Shown here in pieces: positions 48,231-62,455 of a stretch of 64,000 bases of DNA. Location of the stretch: positions 186,001 through 250,000 of the forward strand of contig SAUG01000056.1 of NCBI GenBank assembly GCA_011316305.1, written 5' to 3'. The notes below the pieces were generated by a model. It saw nothing but the letters and a program-made list of their open reading frames with translations. It ran no database searches and was not told where the DNA came from. This DNA comes from Rusavskia elegans (taxonomy: Eukaryota > Ascomycota > Lecanoromycetes > Teloschistales > Teloschistaceae). Position numbers and translations under genes: made by a program. The stretch's first letter is position 1. Each line of letters begins with the position of its first letter.

Positions 48231-50420
48231 ATTAAAAAAGCCATCGATCGTTCTATCTAATACGAAGAATATTCTAGTAAAAAAAAGAAAGAGATTTAGA
48301 ATAAGAAAAAAATATAGGTAAAAGTCTATACTAATATTAGTAGAGGCGTTACTTTTAAGTTCTAAATATTTCTATAGTATAATATATTCTATACGGTCTT
48401 TTAAAAAACCTTCGCTATCGATTCCTATCGATAAATATTATAGATACTCGATAGTAGTTTAGTAATTAATCTCTATAATAATTTAATAATTTACCGTTTT
48501 ATTTAAAAAAGGCTATATTTTAATAATATATATATTATTTCTAGAAAAGATTATATTTCTATTATAGTTTATAGCTAGATAATAATCGAAGTTAATATTT
48601 CTATAGGTAAGAAATTTATTATAATAACGAATTTATATTATATTCCGGAATTTATAATTAATTTAATTTTCGAAAGTTATTTAGAAAATAAAAATAATTT
48701 CTACCGCGATAGAAATATCGCTATAAATAATAAAGAGGTTAAACGATTTTTAATTATATAAAAGTCGGCGGGTATTATTTATATAAAGATAATTAAAATA
48801 GTAAAGATAATATAACGTCTAAAATATTTGTAACTATATCTATTAAATCCGATACTATATATAAATAGTACTAGGCTTTAGCTTACGCTATTAATAATTC
48901 TATTTAATATCTTTTATAAATAGCTAAAGAGATAAAAATTATTAATTTAACGAAAGTATTTCCTATTAATAAAGATATAATTTACGCTATTTTTAAAGCC
49001 TATCAGATTATTTCGCGTTTATTATATAAAGGAAAAGACTTCGATAAATCTTTTTTCTATATTATATTCGATTTTATTTTTTTTATAATCGCTATAAATA
49101 AATATATATAGGTTTTATATATTATATATATTTAAACGGACTTCTACTTTATATTTATTTATTATTATATATTAGAAGCTATTCGAGTAGTTTATAAAGG
49201 AATTAAATCAATTAAAATTCGCTATAATAGTAAAATAGTATTACTAAAGTCGGATAGGAAGAAAATCTTTTTAGAAAAGAAATTTAATAACTTTCTATTC
49301 TAGCTAGATATTTTCTAGAAACCTTTATCGCTATCTATATCTAAATAAAACGGTTAGTCGAAACGTTTAAACTATATTTTTATTATTAAAATACGAGTAA
49401 TATATAATATAGCTAGCCTTTCCTATTATTTTTAGCTATAGATCTACTATATAGCTAGAAATAATAAACCGTACGTTAAAAAAGAAGTTCGTCTAGAAAA
49501 TTCTATTCGAAACTATTACTAGATTCCGTCTTTATTTAGATTATTTATATATATATAGCTATAAAGCCTAATTATTTAATAAATATATTATATATATAGA
49601 AAAGCTTTTTTTAAAAGTTTATATTAGGTTTCTAGTGGAATATAATAGTTCTAATATTTCTAATATCTGGATTTCTAGCTAGCGGAAAATTATAAGAAGC
49701 TATAATATTATATTTAACGAAGATTCGTTCTATTTTCCGGAAAAAGTTAATATAGCTTAGCTTTAAACGAAGCAATTTCTCGATAATATACTTAATATTT
49801 CCTATATAGACTCGTCTATATATAACGAGCTTTCTGAATTTAGTAATAATAATAAAGATAAAAATATCGTTATTTAAAAACCTATAGAAATATTATATAA
49901 TATTAAACAAAAAGAAAAGAAATATTTATTCCTATCTTTTCTAAGCCCTTTAACATTAGGGGGTAATAATAACTATTATCTAGACGATATATTCTAATAT
50001 AACGATATCTAGAATATCTTTAAATAAGCTCCTTTACTATAGAAAAAATCGAGGCCGTATAAGGAAGTTTAGGAAGAAAATACTATCGCTAATAACGTAT
50101 CTCGTATTTAAAAAAAGTTAGAAAGAATTTAAATTTGTATAACGCAGTTAATATTAATAGATAATATTTTATAGATATCTTATATAGCCTTTATAGTTTA
50201 CTAGGCAGCTCGAGTACTATATAAAGATAATTCTCCGCCAGATCTACCGCTATATAAGCTAATTCCTATTAACCTACGCTATTATCGCGATTAGTTCCTA
50301 TTAGAGCCTAAATACTAGAATAATATATTTAAGTATCTATTAAAGGAAGGCTTTATAGAGATTATATAAATCGAAATTAAACTATTCTAGAATAAATATC
50401 AGTATGTAGAAACGATTATA
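48231..50420 (+). pseudogene. Copia 1 pol remnant (PR-IN-start of RT)
   Basis: After the SINE the sequence reads as protease/pre-integrase and integrase remnants (about 48.2-49.5 kb). Then comes the linker typical of Copia pol, with FNEDSFYFPEKVNIA near 49.71-49.76 kb, the counterpart of the 'DVIFDE' region. The start of RT follows (LPLYKLIPINLRYYRD, about 50.25-50.30 kb). The catalytic RT palm and RNase H are absent. Numerous TAA/TAG codons replace Gln and Trp. Confidence 0.7.
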
Positions 50421-50465
50421 AGGTATTTATAGAGAAACCAATTGACATTTCTCGCTAAAACTCGC

Positions 50466-50620
50466 TGAAATTACGTATACCTGCCCTATAAGGTTTAGCG
50501 TGGTTCTAAGTAGGCTTAGTGTCTCTTTAGTACTTACTACTTTTTATATAAACTCGTTTTCTATAGATTTTCACTTTATTATTAATAAATTACTATATAA
50601 TTCCTTCTTGTCGGCTAATA
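50466..50620 (+). repeat. Copia 2 5' LTR (approximate)
   Basis: Shares the start and the CTCG/TTATATAAACTCG segments with 46336-46505. It is followed by the common GTTATAAACTCGGTA at 50621-50635. A 68-codon frame at 50500-50706 runs through LTR and leader and is not taken as a gene. Confidence 0.55.
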
Positions 50621-50839
50621 GTTATAAACTCGGTAGTATATATCTCTATATTTATAATTATTTAAACTTTATTTTAATAATTATTTACGATATAATAAAG
50701 CCGTAGGAAGTTCTACCGCGGTCCTTTTAACGAATTATTTACTATTTATTTAAAATTATTTAATTAATTTAATCTTCTAGAAAAGAATTTATATTAAATC
50801 GGAGAATTTTCTTTTTCTTTAATATAATTACTTAAGAAT

Positions 50840-53800
50840 TTAAAATAAGTAAACGCAAGTTAAAGCTCGATAAAGTTAAAGACTGGAACACCTGGATTTC
50901 TACGGTTAGAAATAAAGCCGTTAGCCTCCTAGTCTAGGACTTTATTAATCTATTAAAATTATCCAAACCTTAATATATAGCTAGACTAATAGAATCTAAG
51001 CTAAATATCTAAAAAAGCGCGGATATAATTACTATAGTAAACGCCGTATCCGTTTATAACACCCGTATAGAATAATATAAATTAAGAGTAGCTAAATAGA
51101 AAAAAGAATGCGATATATTTAATAGGATTATCGAATTTATTTAAAATATAATTACTATACTAAACTACGTCCTTATCTAGAAAACGAAAATCTACCTATA
51201 GAATTTCCTATAAACTTTTAAAGCTAAATTTATTTTATTAGATTTAGCTAGAACTTTTAAGCTAGAATACTAATATATAATATTTAAGATGAAACCAATT
51301 TTAAAGTAATAGATTAAAGTATAGATCGATAAATAGATATAAATATACGTTTAGGTAAAAGAGTAAAAAGTAATAGAAATAGTAGATATACGAAGATATT
51401 TTTATGATTTTATTATAGTAATTGATAAATACGTTCTAGTATATACTTAGATATATAAATATATAATCCAAATAAGTACCGACTTTTAAATTTTCTTTTT
51501 TAATCTAGTAGAAAAGTTTCGCTAGTATATTCGCCTCTATAATATTAAAAATTCTCGTATAGTAGCTATTTATTTGGTATTTCCTATAGGTACGCCGAAA
51601 TAAATAAATAATAAACTACTATATAACCCTTCGTTCTAAAGTAAATCTAATAATTTATTAAAAAAAGAGTATATTTATAGCAAGTTAAAATAGTATAATA
51701 ACTACAATTACCTTTACCTCGATCGATCTAGAAAACTAGATAAGAATTTTAAACCTGATTTAGTTATAAAAAAGAAGGTAGAAAAGGCGATAAAAAACCT
51801 GTAAACGAAAATAAATGTAGAACGAACCCTAAAGAAAGTAAAGGAATAGAAGGTTAAAAATAAAGTAAAGAAGAAAGAAAAAGAGTTTTAAAGCTTTTAA
51901 CCTTTCTCTTTCTAGTATATATAGGATTATAGTATCTTTACCGTTTTTTCTAAAGTATTTACTGTCGATTATATCTTCCGTTTATTATAGATTTTCGAAA
52001 ATAAATTAGCTATTAACGTCTGTATTAATAGAATAGAATATAGATTTATTAAGAAAAGAGACTATACCGACGGCTCTACTTTTTTTATAGAATTCTAATA
52101 AAAACGAATCGTTATATATAGCCGTATTAAAATTATCGTTATAATTTTAACTAGAAAAGGATTTATTATAATTACGAACGTTATATATATTCTAAATTTT
52201 ATTACTAATTTAGTTTCCGCGAACGTCTTTAAAGATAAAGGCGATCTATATATTAATAGTTTCAATCGCTATATAAGGAAACGTTTCGACGAGGTAATCT
52301 TCTCGTTTACTAGAGTCGAAAGCTATTATCTACTTAAAAATAAATTAGTTCAAATTTAAAATACTATAGTTTTAACAGTAATATTTCTAGTATTAATTAA
52401 ATCGAGATCTATATATAATTAGTACTAACTCCTCGTTTACGCCGGTAATAACGCTATCTAATACCTCGCCGAAGCTACTAAAAAAATAAAAGGTACTAAT
52501 AAAAATAAAGTTCCTATAATAAATAAATACGAAGTATATATATTATTGAAACTTATCGGATCGTATTAAAATTATCTTTTAAAATAGAAATATCCGATAA
52601 ATCCTTCTATCGTATTATATACGACTTTATCTAACTAATAGCTATATTAAATAAAAACTAATAGATTTTATACGTCGTATAGATAGAAACGAACTTTTAA
52701 ATAGTCTTTATTTATCGTTATAAAGATATAGTACTAGGTATTCTTCGTAAAGTAATTAAAATAATCGAGGTTCGCTATAATAGAAAAGTAGTATTTATCC
52801 GTTTAGATAGAGAAACTTTATTAGGCCAGGAGTTTTAGAAATTTATCGCCGAATAAAGTATTATATAGGAGCCGTTAGCTCCGGATACCCTAGCGTAGAA
52901 TAGTTATTCGGAATATAAAGACAGAGTTCTAATAATAAAAACCAGATCTATAAAGATAGAAGTAAATTTACTTGTCTACCTTTAGCTCTAGTATATATAA
53001 ACGGCAGGCTTTTTAATAAATCGTATTCTAATAGATAAATATAAATAGAAAACTCCTTTTTAAATAGTAATTATCTATCGGCTAAACTTTGGTTATTTAA
53101 AAACCTTTAGATATAAAGTATATCCGTTTAATAAATCAATTCTTTTTAAAGAGAAGATAGTATCTCGAGTTTATCTGGAATTCCTTATAGGCTACGAAAG
53201 AACGAAAAACTATAATATCTGATAATTTAGCTAATATAAAGTTAGTCGGACTCGTAATATTATCTTTAATAAAGCCGTATTCTATAAATCCAACGAAATT
53301 AATATTATATAGTTAGAAAAGGAACTATTTCTATATTCTATATTCGAGATCCTTTATATAGAATTCTTTTATATAATCGAAAACCTTTTATTAGATAGCG
53401 ATAAAGATAACTACGTTATAATTACTCCTTTACTTTCTCTAATTCCTTCTATTCCAGCAACTCTAGAATAATTAAAAAAAGAAAAAAAAAGGAAATATAA
53501 AAGTCCTATCTTCTATTATTAAGTTCTTTAACTTTAGGAGGTAAAAGTACTCCGCCTATAGATAATATCCGAGAGGACTCTTATTATAACGATAAAGCTT
53601 TAAAAAATATAGAATAAAATTATATAATTAATAATATATATATTCTAGCAGAACTAGAAAAACTAAAGAAATCTTTTATTAAAAAAAACTCGTAAACCTC
53701 GTCGCCCTAAATATAATAAAGACCATATTTTATCTAATATAGTAAAAAGCTAGTAGAAGTCTAAAGTAGTCCTATATATAGTAGAATTAGCTAAAGTAGT

Positions 53801-55187
53801 AAAATAAGTAATCTAATTATTTTATATAGTATTTACAATATTTATTACCGCTCGTACGTACTATAAAAAGGAGATTCTATTATCCTAGCCTATATAGGCT
53901 CTAAATTTGTTATCGACGAAGATTTATCGCGACTAGCTTTCCTTCGAACTAAAGAATTGGAATAAGATATTTAAATTTCTCTATTACGCAGAATTTATAA
54001 ATACTATAGAATTAGAAGTTAAATTGTTCTAAAGAAAGCAGACCTAGCGCGAGGTTCTATATAAATATATAGAAAAGGTAGAGATGGTTCCTATTCTTTT
54101 TATATAGGTATTAAAATATAGGCTAGAAGATTAGAGATATCTTTTTAAATTTAAAACAAAATTCTACGCTAGAAGTAATATATAATATACCGAATAGAAT
54201 ATATACGCAGCTACGCTGGCGATATATATTTTTCGAATTTTTATAGCGATTATTATAGTATTCGGCCTAGAAACTTATCAGTATAATATCGTAAAAACTT
54301 TCGCTAACAGCGATATAGATAAAGTAACGTACGTTAGACCTCTGTAAAGATAGAAAGGACTAAAGATACTATTTTGCTACTGCGTATAATATATAGATTT
54401 AAGTAATTTCCGATATTATAGTTTAATTATCTTTTAAATATATTAAATAATCTAGAATTTTTTTAGATACTAGAAACGGAATATCTATTTATTATCGAAT
54501 ATATTATATTCTTGTTCTTTATTAATATTTTCGCTATTATTTACGAGTAACGTAATATATATAAAATAGACAAGTTCTAAACTAAATTCTTCGAAGCCTA
54601 CGAAATAGATTATTTAGAAAAAATCGAATAGTTTCTAAAAATCAGAATATTTTATAATAGGTTTAATCGTCGATTTTATCTTTATTAAAATAGTTATATT
54701 AATAAGCATATCGCTAAATTTAATATTAAGCTTACGACCAGATATTCTAGTTCGCTTCTATTAAATACGGAAACGTTAATTAAAAATACTAGATAAATAA
54801 CGTTTTCGTAGATCTACGTCTACTAGTAATATATAGGCTTAATTAAATTTACCGCCGTTATAACTCGACCGGATATCGTTTTTACAGTATTAAAGTATTT
54901 AGAATTTATAACTAATCCTATTATAGATTTTTAGACTATAGTCGAACGAATATTACGATGTTTTAGTTATATAAAATACTGTACTATTATATATAATATG
55001 GTATATAATTCCTATACCGTACTTTTCGTCTTTTCAGATACTTTATTTATCGATAACCTGGTAATTCGCTATAGCTCTTAGAGATAGAGTTTTAAATTAT
55101 TTAACGGTATAATTTTGGCGAGTATCTAAATAGAAAACCGTAATAACGAATTTAACGAAAGTAGAATTTCTCGCTATTATAGTAATA
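50840..55187 (+). pseudogene. Copia 2 gag-pol remnant
   Basis: Gag begins near 50.85 kb (KLKLDKVKDWNTWISTVRNK), followed by a Lys-rich segment to 51.9 kb. The protease region is near 51.95 kb and integrase runs at about 52.5-53.1 kb. The linker RTRNIIFNKAVFY lies near 53.25 kb. RT is degraded (53.8-54.8 kb). RNase H begins with GLIKFTAVITRPDIVFTVLK at about 54839-54898, a strongly conserved Copia stretch. The DNA-level frame breaks off at the Gypsy 3 insertion. Inactive. Confidence 0.75.
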
Positions 55188-55192
55188 GTAAA
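55188..55192. repeat. Gypsy 3 target-site duplication, left
   Basis: GTAAA, repeated at 62697-62701. Confidence 0.75.
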
Positions 55193-55433
55193 TGTTATAA
55201 ACTATTTGAACTGCCTGGAATTCATATAGAATTCAATGGATATAGAAGTACTAGCCGATAGTAGCGGCTGACTAATACGCTGACTAAGCCCCGTTAACCG
55301 CGGTTTATTAGCCCTGCGGGATTTATTACCTAATTAGGTCTAGCGTTCAGCCTTGTTCGCTTATTTATAGATAAACTTTCTATCTATATAGAAATATCAA
55401 GCTATTATTATTATTTTAAATCGATTTATAATA
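55193..55433 (+). repeat. Gypsy 3 5' LTR
   Basis: Begins TGTTATAAAC and ends ATTTATAATA (CA turned to TA). Contains the relatively GC-rich CCGCGGTTTATTAGCC segment shared with the 3' LTR. Confidence 0.85.
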
Positions 55434-55435
55434 AT

Positions 55436-55447
55436 TAGTAGTAATAA
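55436..55447 (+). other. Gypsy 3 primer-binding site (candidate)
   Basis: TAGTAGTAATAA, two bases after the LTR, as in Gypsy 1. Confidence 0.65.
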
Positions 55448-55689
55448 ATTGTTTATTTATATATATTATATAATATATATATAGCGTTTATAAATACTAA
55501 TTCTCGTTTATAAATACTAATAATATTAGTAACGTTTTTTATATTTTCGGAGATACTAATTATTTTAGTTAAATTTACTTTATTAGTAATATCTACTAAA
55601 TAACTATCGTTTCTTACTAATTATACTTTATATATTTAGATACGATAGAAATAAACCGGTGTATTAATTAGATTTTAAGTAATTACGAT

Positions 55690-57740
55690 AGTAATAGACG
55701 AGTTATCTCTATTTCTCGACGATAATACTATCCTTTTCGGGTACTAGTTTGTCGAGTTTATAGATAGAACCGGCTTTAGATATACTATTAACTAGTACTA
55801 GAATATACTAGATTTATTAAACTTCGTATATAATAATTATAGCGATTTTAGGCCTTCTAGAACCGAAGTAGATAACGCTATAGACGCTAAAATAAAATTA
55901 TTTTCCCGGCTACCCCGATCGTCTAGATAGACCGATAAATAGTTAGATAGTAGGGCTATAGCGCGAGCTATTATTAAACGCTTTAGAAAGAAGATAGCGG
56001 AGTTCTAAAACGACCCTATATATATATAAACCTTTATAAATTATTAAACTTTTTTTAAAAGTAAAGAAAGGGAAAATATAGTCGATAAAGCCCTAGCGGA
56101 CTTTCCTATTTTATCTAAAACGAATATAAGCCGGAAATTAAATATAGCGTAAAACCGCAGCTCTAATTCTATAATAATACTATTTTTTAAAAAGTTTGAA
56201 GAATAGAATATTATAATCCAGGTAGAGTTTATAAAACTTCGCTAATAAAGCTAATAGAGGAAAAAGACGCCTTTATTACTATCTAAACTTTCTGCGTTTC
56301 TTACTAGAACCGATAAATACGAGAAATTCGTCGCAGGCGATATTAGCTACTTTTATCTTTTCTCTAATAATAAATCCGCCGAAACCGAGCTTTATATTAA
56401 ATATATAGATAAGGATATCTACTTCCGTATTATCTATATTTTAACTAAATAAGTTAAGGACGTCGCTAGATTAAATAGTAAAGTTAAAGAAAATCTATAG
56501 ATATATCTTTATAGTAAACCTCTCTATTAGTATTCTAACAAACTCTCGGATATAGAAAAAAAATATCTAATAAAGAACTTCGATATATAGATTAGCGTTT
56601 TAATTACGCGCTTTAAATTACCGATAGAAAAAGGAATATATATCCTAAATAAAGAAAAGTATACTATCGAAGATATAAACCGCTATCGCGAACCTCGCTA
56701 ATACAGCTAGGCTAGGCTTTAAACTATAAAGATCGCTGAAACGATTAATATTCGGTAAATGATTATATAGATATAGATAGGTCTTATTATTTCTTTTTAT
56801 ATTACTTTTATTTTTAAACTAGTAGAAAAGATTCCTTTTAATATATTCTTTCGATTAATAGATAATTATAAGCTTAAAATCTAGGCTATAGAAAAAGACT
56901 ACTTCCGGTAATCCCGGGGAGTACCTTTTAATAATTCTAGCTATTAATAAATAGAAAATCTATTTCTATTTCGACTTTAATTAGTACTAGAAAATATAGT
57001 ATATTAATCGATATCTAGTTCCGGCTCTTCCGGATATAAATATTAATATTCTATAGTTTAGTAGGCTTTTTAGCCTTTCTAGAAATATTAGCTTCCTTTT
57101 ATTAAAAAAGATCTACTAGAAGCGCCTTTTATTTAAAACGGCGTAAACTTTTTTTATTTTATATTTATAAGTAGATTAGGAAATTTATAAGGAAATTCTT
57201 TCCTAATATAGTAGAACTCTACGTTATTATATAGTAATAGACTTTAGAAATCTTATAATAACTAGTTTTAAAGAAAATTTTACTTCGGTCTAAATTTCTA
57301 ACGTTTAGTACTACTAGTTCCGCTTTAATAAACCTACTAAATAGGAGTTTCTAAAGATATATACGGTAGGGATTATTCTACTATAAAGAAAGTATATATT
57401 TAATATCTCGAATAGAACTCCGCCTAAAGGTATTATAGTAATAAGTCCGCCGAATTTTATAATAAGGAAGTCGAATACTATAATAGAGCTTATAAAAAGT
57501 TAGAATATAAAGAAGTTAACTAGAATTTTATCGATACTAGATTAAAGGTTTTATATTTATATTAGAAATATAACGCTTTATTTAAGTTATATAATAAATT
57601 ATTTAAGTATTTTAAAACTATTTACTAGAATATAGAAAATAATAAAGTCGAAATATAAATATTTATTACCGATAAATAATCTTCTAGTTAAGAAGATATT
57701 TCTATATTTCGCGTAATTACTTTAAATAGTAAGCAGGTTA
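55690..57740 (+). pseudogene. Gypsy 3 gag remnant
   Basis: Long protein-like stretches between primer site and protease (for example FVAGDISYFYLFSNNKSAET near 56.33-56.39 kb). It is unusually long for gag alone, so an extra region may be included. No zinc knuckle is recognised with confidence. Confidence 0.5.
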
Positions 57741-57749
57741 TAGGAACTA

Positions 57750-60700
57750 GTTTAACTTTTAAACGCTTTTATTATACCGTATTTCTATTAGTTTTCTATC
57801 TAAATATATCTGAAATTAAAAATATATATATTAATTTAGAATATATAATATTAATAGTCGATAGAAAATTTATTCTAGAAGGTATTAAAATTAAAAAACT
57901 ATCGAAAAAGATTCCTATTTATAGTATAGGCGAATAAATCTATCGGACCGATAAATTTACTATTTTTACTTTCTATTTAAAAGGCGAGTGAGCTATTATA
58001 GAGTTTATAAGAGAGATCTATATCGTTAAAAATCTATAAACTAATCTGCTACTAGATATAAATATTTTAACTCTAGAAAGAATAATTTTAGATTATTTTA
58101 AATAGTAAATTATTATCGGCAGTTATAAAAATCTTAAAGTTAACTTTAATTTCTATATATATAAAAAGCCTAACTTTAGACGTACTATTAGAATTTAAAG
58201 TAATATTATTTAAAAATCTAATAGGGTTATATAAGTCCTAGTATAATATCGAAGCGATATTTCCGGTAACTATAATTTTTTTTTCGATTTTAAATTAAAA
58301 TTAATTTCGAAGATAAACTTTAGTTCTAATAGTAGCGCTTCTATCTATATAGTCGACCCTTTATTTAGTTTCGTAAATATCTATAAAGTAAGCTATTCGC
58401 CGGTAGTTCTATTTAAATAAATTCTATTTAGAGAAATTATCGAAAATCGATATAAAAGATACTATATCGCTATTTCTAATATAATTCCGCTCGCTATAAA
58501 ATTAATCTAGAATACTATTAAATATACTATTAAAAAAATAGCGAAGAAAGTAATTATTAGAGCTATTATACTACTCGCCGCTACTATAGTTATATAAAAT
58601 AAGACCGTATATTATCTAGAATTATCTAATATTATTAGCGCGCGGAATATTCTAACGAATTAAAACGCTTTCTACCCGGTTAATAAAGTAAATCTTAGCG
58701 AGAGTTTAGCGAGACTTAGCGCGAATTTAGTTAAAAATATCGAATTCGTTAAATTAGCTTCCTCTACTATATCTATTAATTCTAAACTGGAATTCTGCCT
58801 ATCTAATAGTATAATAGTTTATAGTTAACTACTAGTAGCGTAATAATTAGCCGCTATTACCGAAAAATACTAAATTATATTTACGGAATAAAGAACTATA
58901 GTAGATATTTCTAAAAAGGAATAGATATTAATATTTTTAAAAGAAGAAACGAATCCTATACCTTTAAAAATTTATATTCTAAGCTATACGGACCGTATTA
59001 AATTAAATAGTACTTTTAATAAACTCTATAAATAAAATAAAATAGAGTATTCCGAATAGCTAACGCCTTTTTAATATTCTATTTTCGTAGTATAGAGGAC
59101 TCTTCTAGATAGTATAAAAGAGAGACGAGTAGTAGTTAATATTTAAAGCTTTAATACTATTACGGAATCGGATAGCTATCTTTTTTTATTATAAAAAAAT
59201 ATTATTGCTTTAGTATTAGAGTATTTCTATATTTCGATCGTTAATATTATAGGATAGTTTTATTAGTTTAGAATCTAACGCCGTAATCGTTATAAGTTTA
59301 CTATAGTTTTTTATCGCGGATAGAAATAAGCTTCGGTAGTATTTATAGAATATAAAAGCTTACCGCCGTATATATAGCGCTAGACCGATAAGCTATTTTA
59401 CCCGTTCAAAGATTTCGCTAAAGTCTATATAAATAATATTATTATTTTCTTTTATAATTTAAAAAAGTATCTAGAATATTTAGATTAAGTTTTCGTTCTA
59501 TTCCGGGAAAATTAAATAAATCTTACGTTTTCTAAATTATTTATAGGATATCCTTTAATTAGTTTATTTAGATAACGCGTTAATATACTAGGAATAACTA
59601 TTTTAGAAAATAAAATTAAAGCTATCTCGGAAAAGATTTTTCCTAAATATCTATAGAATTTAGAAATCTATTTCGAAATAACTAGTTAGTTACGTTATAT
59701 ATTTATAGAATTTATATAGCTCGCCGAGCCTCTATAGAAACGGAAGACTCTATTTTTAAAAAGACTCGGACGAGGTTTTAAAAAATTTAAATATAAGTTC
59801 TAATTAACGAAGTTAAAGTATAATTCTATTCTAAAAGAAAAGGAATTATTTCGAATACTATAAATAGTATTCGAACTATTAACTTTCTTCTATTATTTCG
59901 ATTCTATAATAAAACTTTATATTAATCTATATATATTAAAGTAATTCGGCTTCGTAGTAATTATCTATTATATTAAAGGAGATTTCGATAAAGACTTTCT
60001 ATCTACGAAAATAAAGCTAATAATATTTCTAAATAAGTACTTTAATAGTATTAAATAAAATTATTAGCCTATTAAATTAGAAGTCGCCGGAGTCGTCTAA
60101 ATAATAAAAAAGGCTCGCTATTTTATTAATTCTTTTTTAAAGCTACTAGTAATTATATATACTAATTATTCGGCGGCGGTTCTAATTTTAAAGTGGATCT
60201 CGCTAAAAATAACAAGTACTAATAAACTAAATCTAAGATTTATTTATATATTATAATATCTTTCAGCTTTTAATATTAAACTACGCTATAAAGTAAGCAA
60301 GACTAATATCGTTCCTAATATCTTATTATAATTTAAAATAAAGGTCTTTTATACGCCGGTTAAAAATAAAGAAGGTATCCTAGACGTACTATATAGGAAT
60401 ACCGAATTTAATAATAAAAAAAATATTCTATAGTACGCCCCGAATATTATTATACCGATATATTATATAACGTTTATCGAAATAGTAGACGAGTTTAAAT
60501 AACGTATTAAAGAGGGTTACGCTAAAAATAAACGATAGACTAAAATTATTATAATACTACGAGTCTGAGAACTAGATTCTAATATTAATAATAATAAATA
60601 TCGTATATCAGATATTAATTTCCGAATATATAACGAACTTTTCTACTATATTTCTAGAAATAGCCGAAATCGATTTTTTATTTTAAATAAACTTAGAGGC

Positions 60701-61930
60701 AAGTTATTAGTAAAGTTTATAATCGATATTACTAAGGATACTATTATATATATAAAGATGTTTATCTATCGATCTTTATTCGTAATATATATAAGAAGAT
60801 TAAAGATTATATAAAATATTACTAGTAGTATTAGTTAAATTAAACGCAGCGATATAGGTCCTATAGCTCCTTTAATCTAATTTCTCCGAAGGTACTATTT
60901 TATATAATTACGATAGACTTCGTACTCGCGTTATCTACGAAGTTTTCTAATAAAGATTATATACTAACGATTATATATAAGTATATTAAAAAGATTCTAC
61001 TAATTTCTAGCTAGATATTTTATTCTATAGTTAATTTAGCGAATTTCGTTATTACGGCTTTATTCGAATATAACTAGAAATTCCTATTAGCTATTATTAG
61101 TAATAGAAATCGTGAATTTATATTATTTTTCTAGTACTAAATCTTCTAGAAGCTAGGAATAAAAATCCTAGTATCTATAATATATTATCTCTATACCGAT
61201 AGATAATCGGAACGAACTAATTAAATAGTAGAAATTAGTTTCCGCTTCTAATTTACGAAATATCCGGATAAAGATTAGATTAAAGCTATTTTATTTCTAT
61301 AGTTCGCGTTTAATAATATAACTAGTTTTACTACTAGTACGGCCTTTAACGAACTAGTACTAGGCTTTCGATTTAAAAATACGGTTAGTATTTTATCGAA
61401 TCTACCGCTAGAAAATATAGAACGCCTAAAACCTATTAAACGCGTAGAGATAGAAAATATAATAATTTTTAGTACCGCTTTTTCTAAGGTCCGGTATAAT
61501 AATCTATATAAAGCCAGATCCTTTAACCTAAATAATAAAGTTTTTCTAAAACTTTATTACGGATATATACTACTAGATATTACTAATTAAAAGCTTTCGT
61601 ATTAACGAACTAGTCCGTTTAAAGTAATATATTAGATCGGGTACCTTATATATAAACTAGAACTTCCTACTACTATAAAAATCTTTTCTATTATCTCTAT
61701 AACCTAATTAGAACTAACGCCTATCGGCGATAATCTTTTTAACCGGCCTTTAGTTAATAATAAGCCTCCTACTATCGAAATAGAATTTCCGGAAGAAGAT
61801 ACTAACTAGTTCGAAGTAGAATAAATTATAGATCGATAAAAGATACGCTAGCGCTTCTAGTATCTAATTAATTAGAAAAGTAATAGGCTGTAATATAATA
61901 GCCGGTATAGGTTATAAGATTTAACGTATT
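57750..61930 (+). pseudogene. Gypsy 3 pol remnant (PR-RT-RNaseH-IN)
   Basis: A retropepsin-like region lies at about 57.8-58.2 kb (DRKFILEGIKIKKLSKKIP and FTFYLKGE, ending near TLERIILDYFK). RT carries VYINNIIIF at 59423-59449, the YxDD box with both Asp changed to Asn. RNase H spans about 59.9-60.35 kb. The integrase zinc region and core span about 60.6-61.4 kb, with IISNRNREF near 61093 (ISDRDREF with Asp to Asn) and SERTN near 61.21 kb. The order fits Ty3/Gypsy. Both catalytic Asp changes and many stops show complete inactivation. Confidence 0.8.
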
Positions 61931-62455
61931 ATATAGACTTTATAAATAAATATAATAAACGTTTTCTTCTTTTATCTAGATTTCGTTATTAGTAATAATC
62001 TAATTATATTCTAGCAGTAATATAGTAACCGAAGTTTTAAATATCCGTACTATTAGTAGATTTTCTATACTATTCCGAACTAAAGTTAAAACGTTTATAA
62101 ATTATTATATCTCGCCGGCGCTTTATAAATTTAACCTAATATAATTTTATTTCTTTTTATATTCGGTAAAATACTACTACTATCTATTAGATTCTAATTC
62201 GAGATTTCAATTACGAGGCGTTATAGTATAGTAGTAGTATATACCGCCTCTATTTATACGATAAAGAAATTAGCTCGGCCGCCCTATTAGCTATTCTTTA
62301 TTATTTAGGGGTTCTAGTATAGCCCGGATTCGATTTCTAGTAGCGCTATTTCCTTTTTAACTTTTTAGCGCCCTTATTTTTAACGTTTTTAAAGCTTTTA
62401 AACATGTAATACGAGCGTATCGAAGGCGATATCTTTTTTCCGTTTTAGTAGTATT

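Larger units (their letters stand above)
46336..50465 (+). mobile_element. Copia 1: truncated RIP-mutated Ty1/Copia element
   Basis: Begins with an LTR-like segment related to the start of Copia 2 (TTACGTATAC near the start, GTTATAAACTCGGTA just inside). It contains gag, the protease/pre-integrase region, integrase and the beginning of RT, in Copia order. It stops in RT where the Copia 2 LTR begins at 50466. A SINE is inserted at 47796-48214. No 3' LTR is seen. Confidence 0.75.
50466..55187 (+). mobile_element. Copia 2: RIP-mutated Ty1/Copia element, 5' portion
   Basis: Starts TGAAATTACGTATACC and carries gag, protease, integrase, RT and RNase H in Copia order. It is interrupted at 55188-55192 by Gypsy 3; the RNase H reading resumes just after 62701. 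Its 3' LTR is not recognised, perhaps displaced by the foldback element. The first ~200 bp keep CA/TG and look less mutated. Confidence 0.75.

Noticed and set aside
50500..50706. 68-codon frame in the Copia 2 start
   Set aside because: Runs through LTR and leader; hydrophobic low-complexity product, no homologue recognised.
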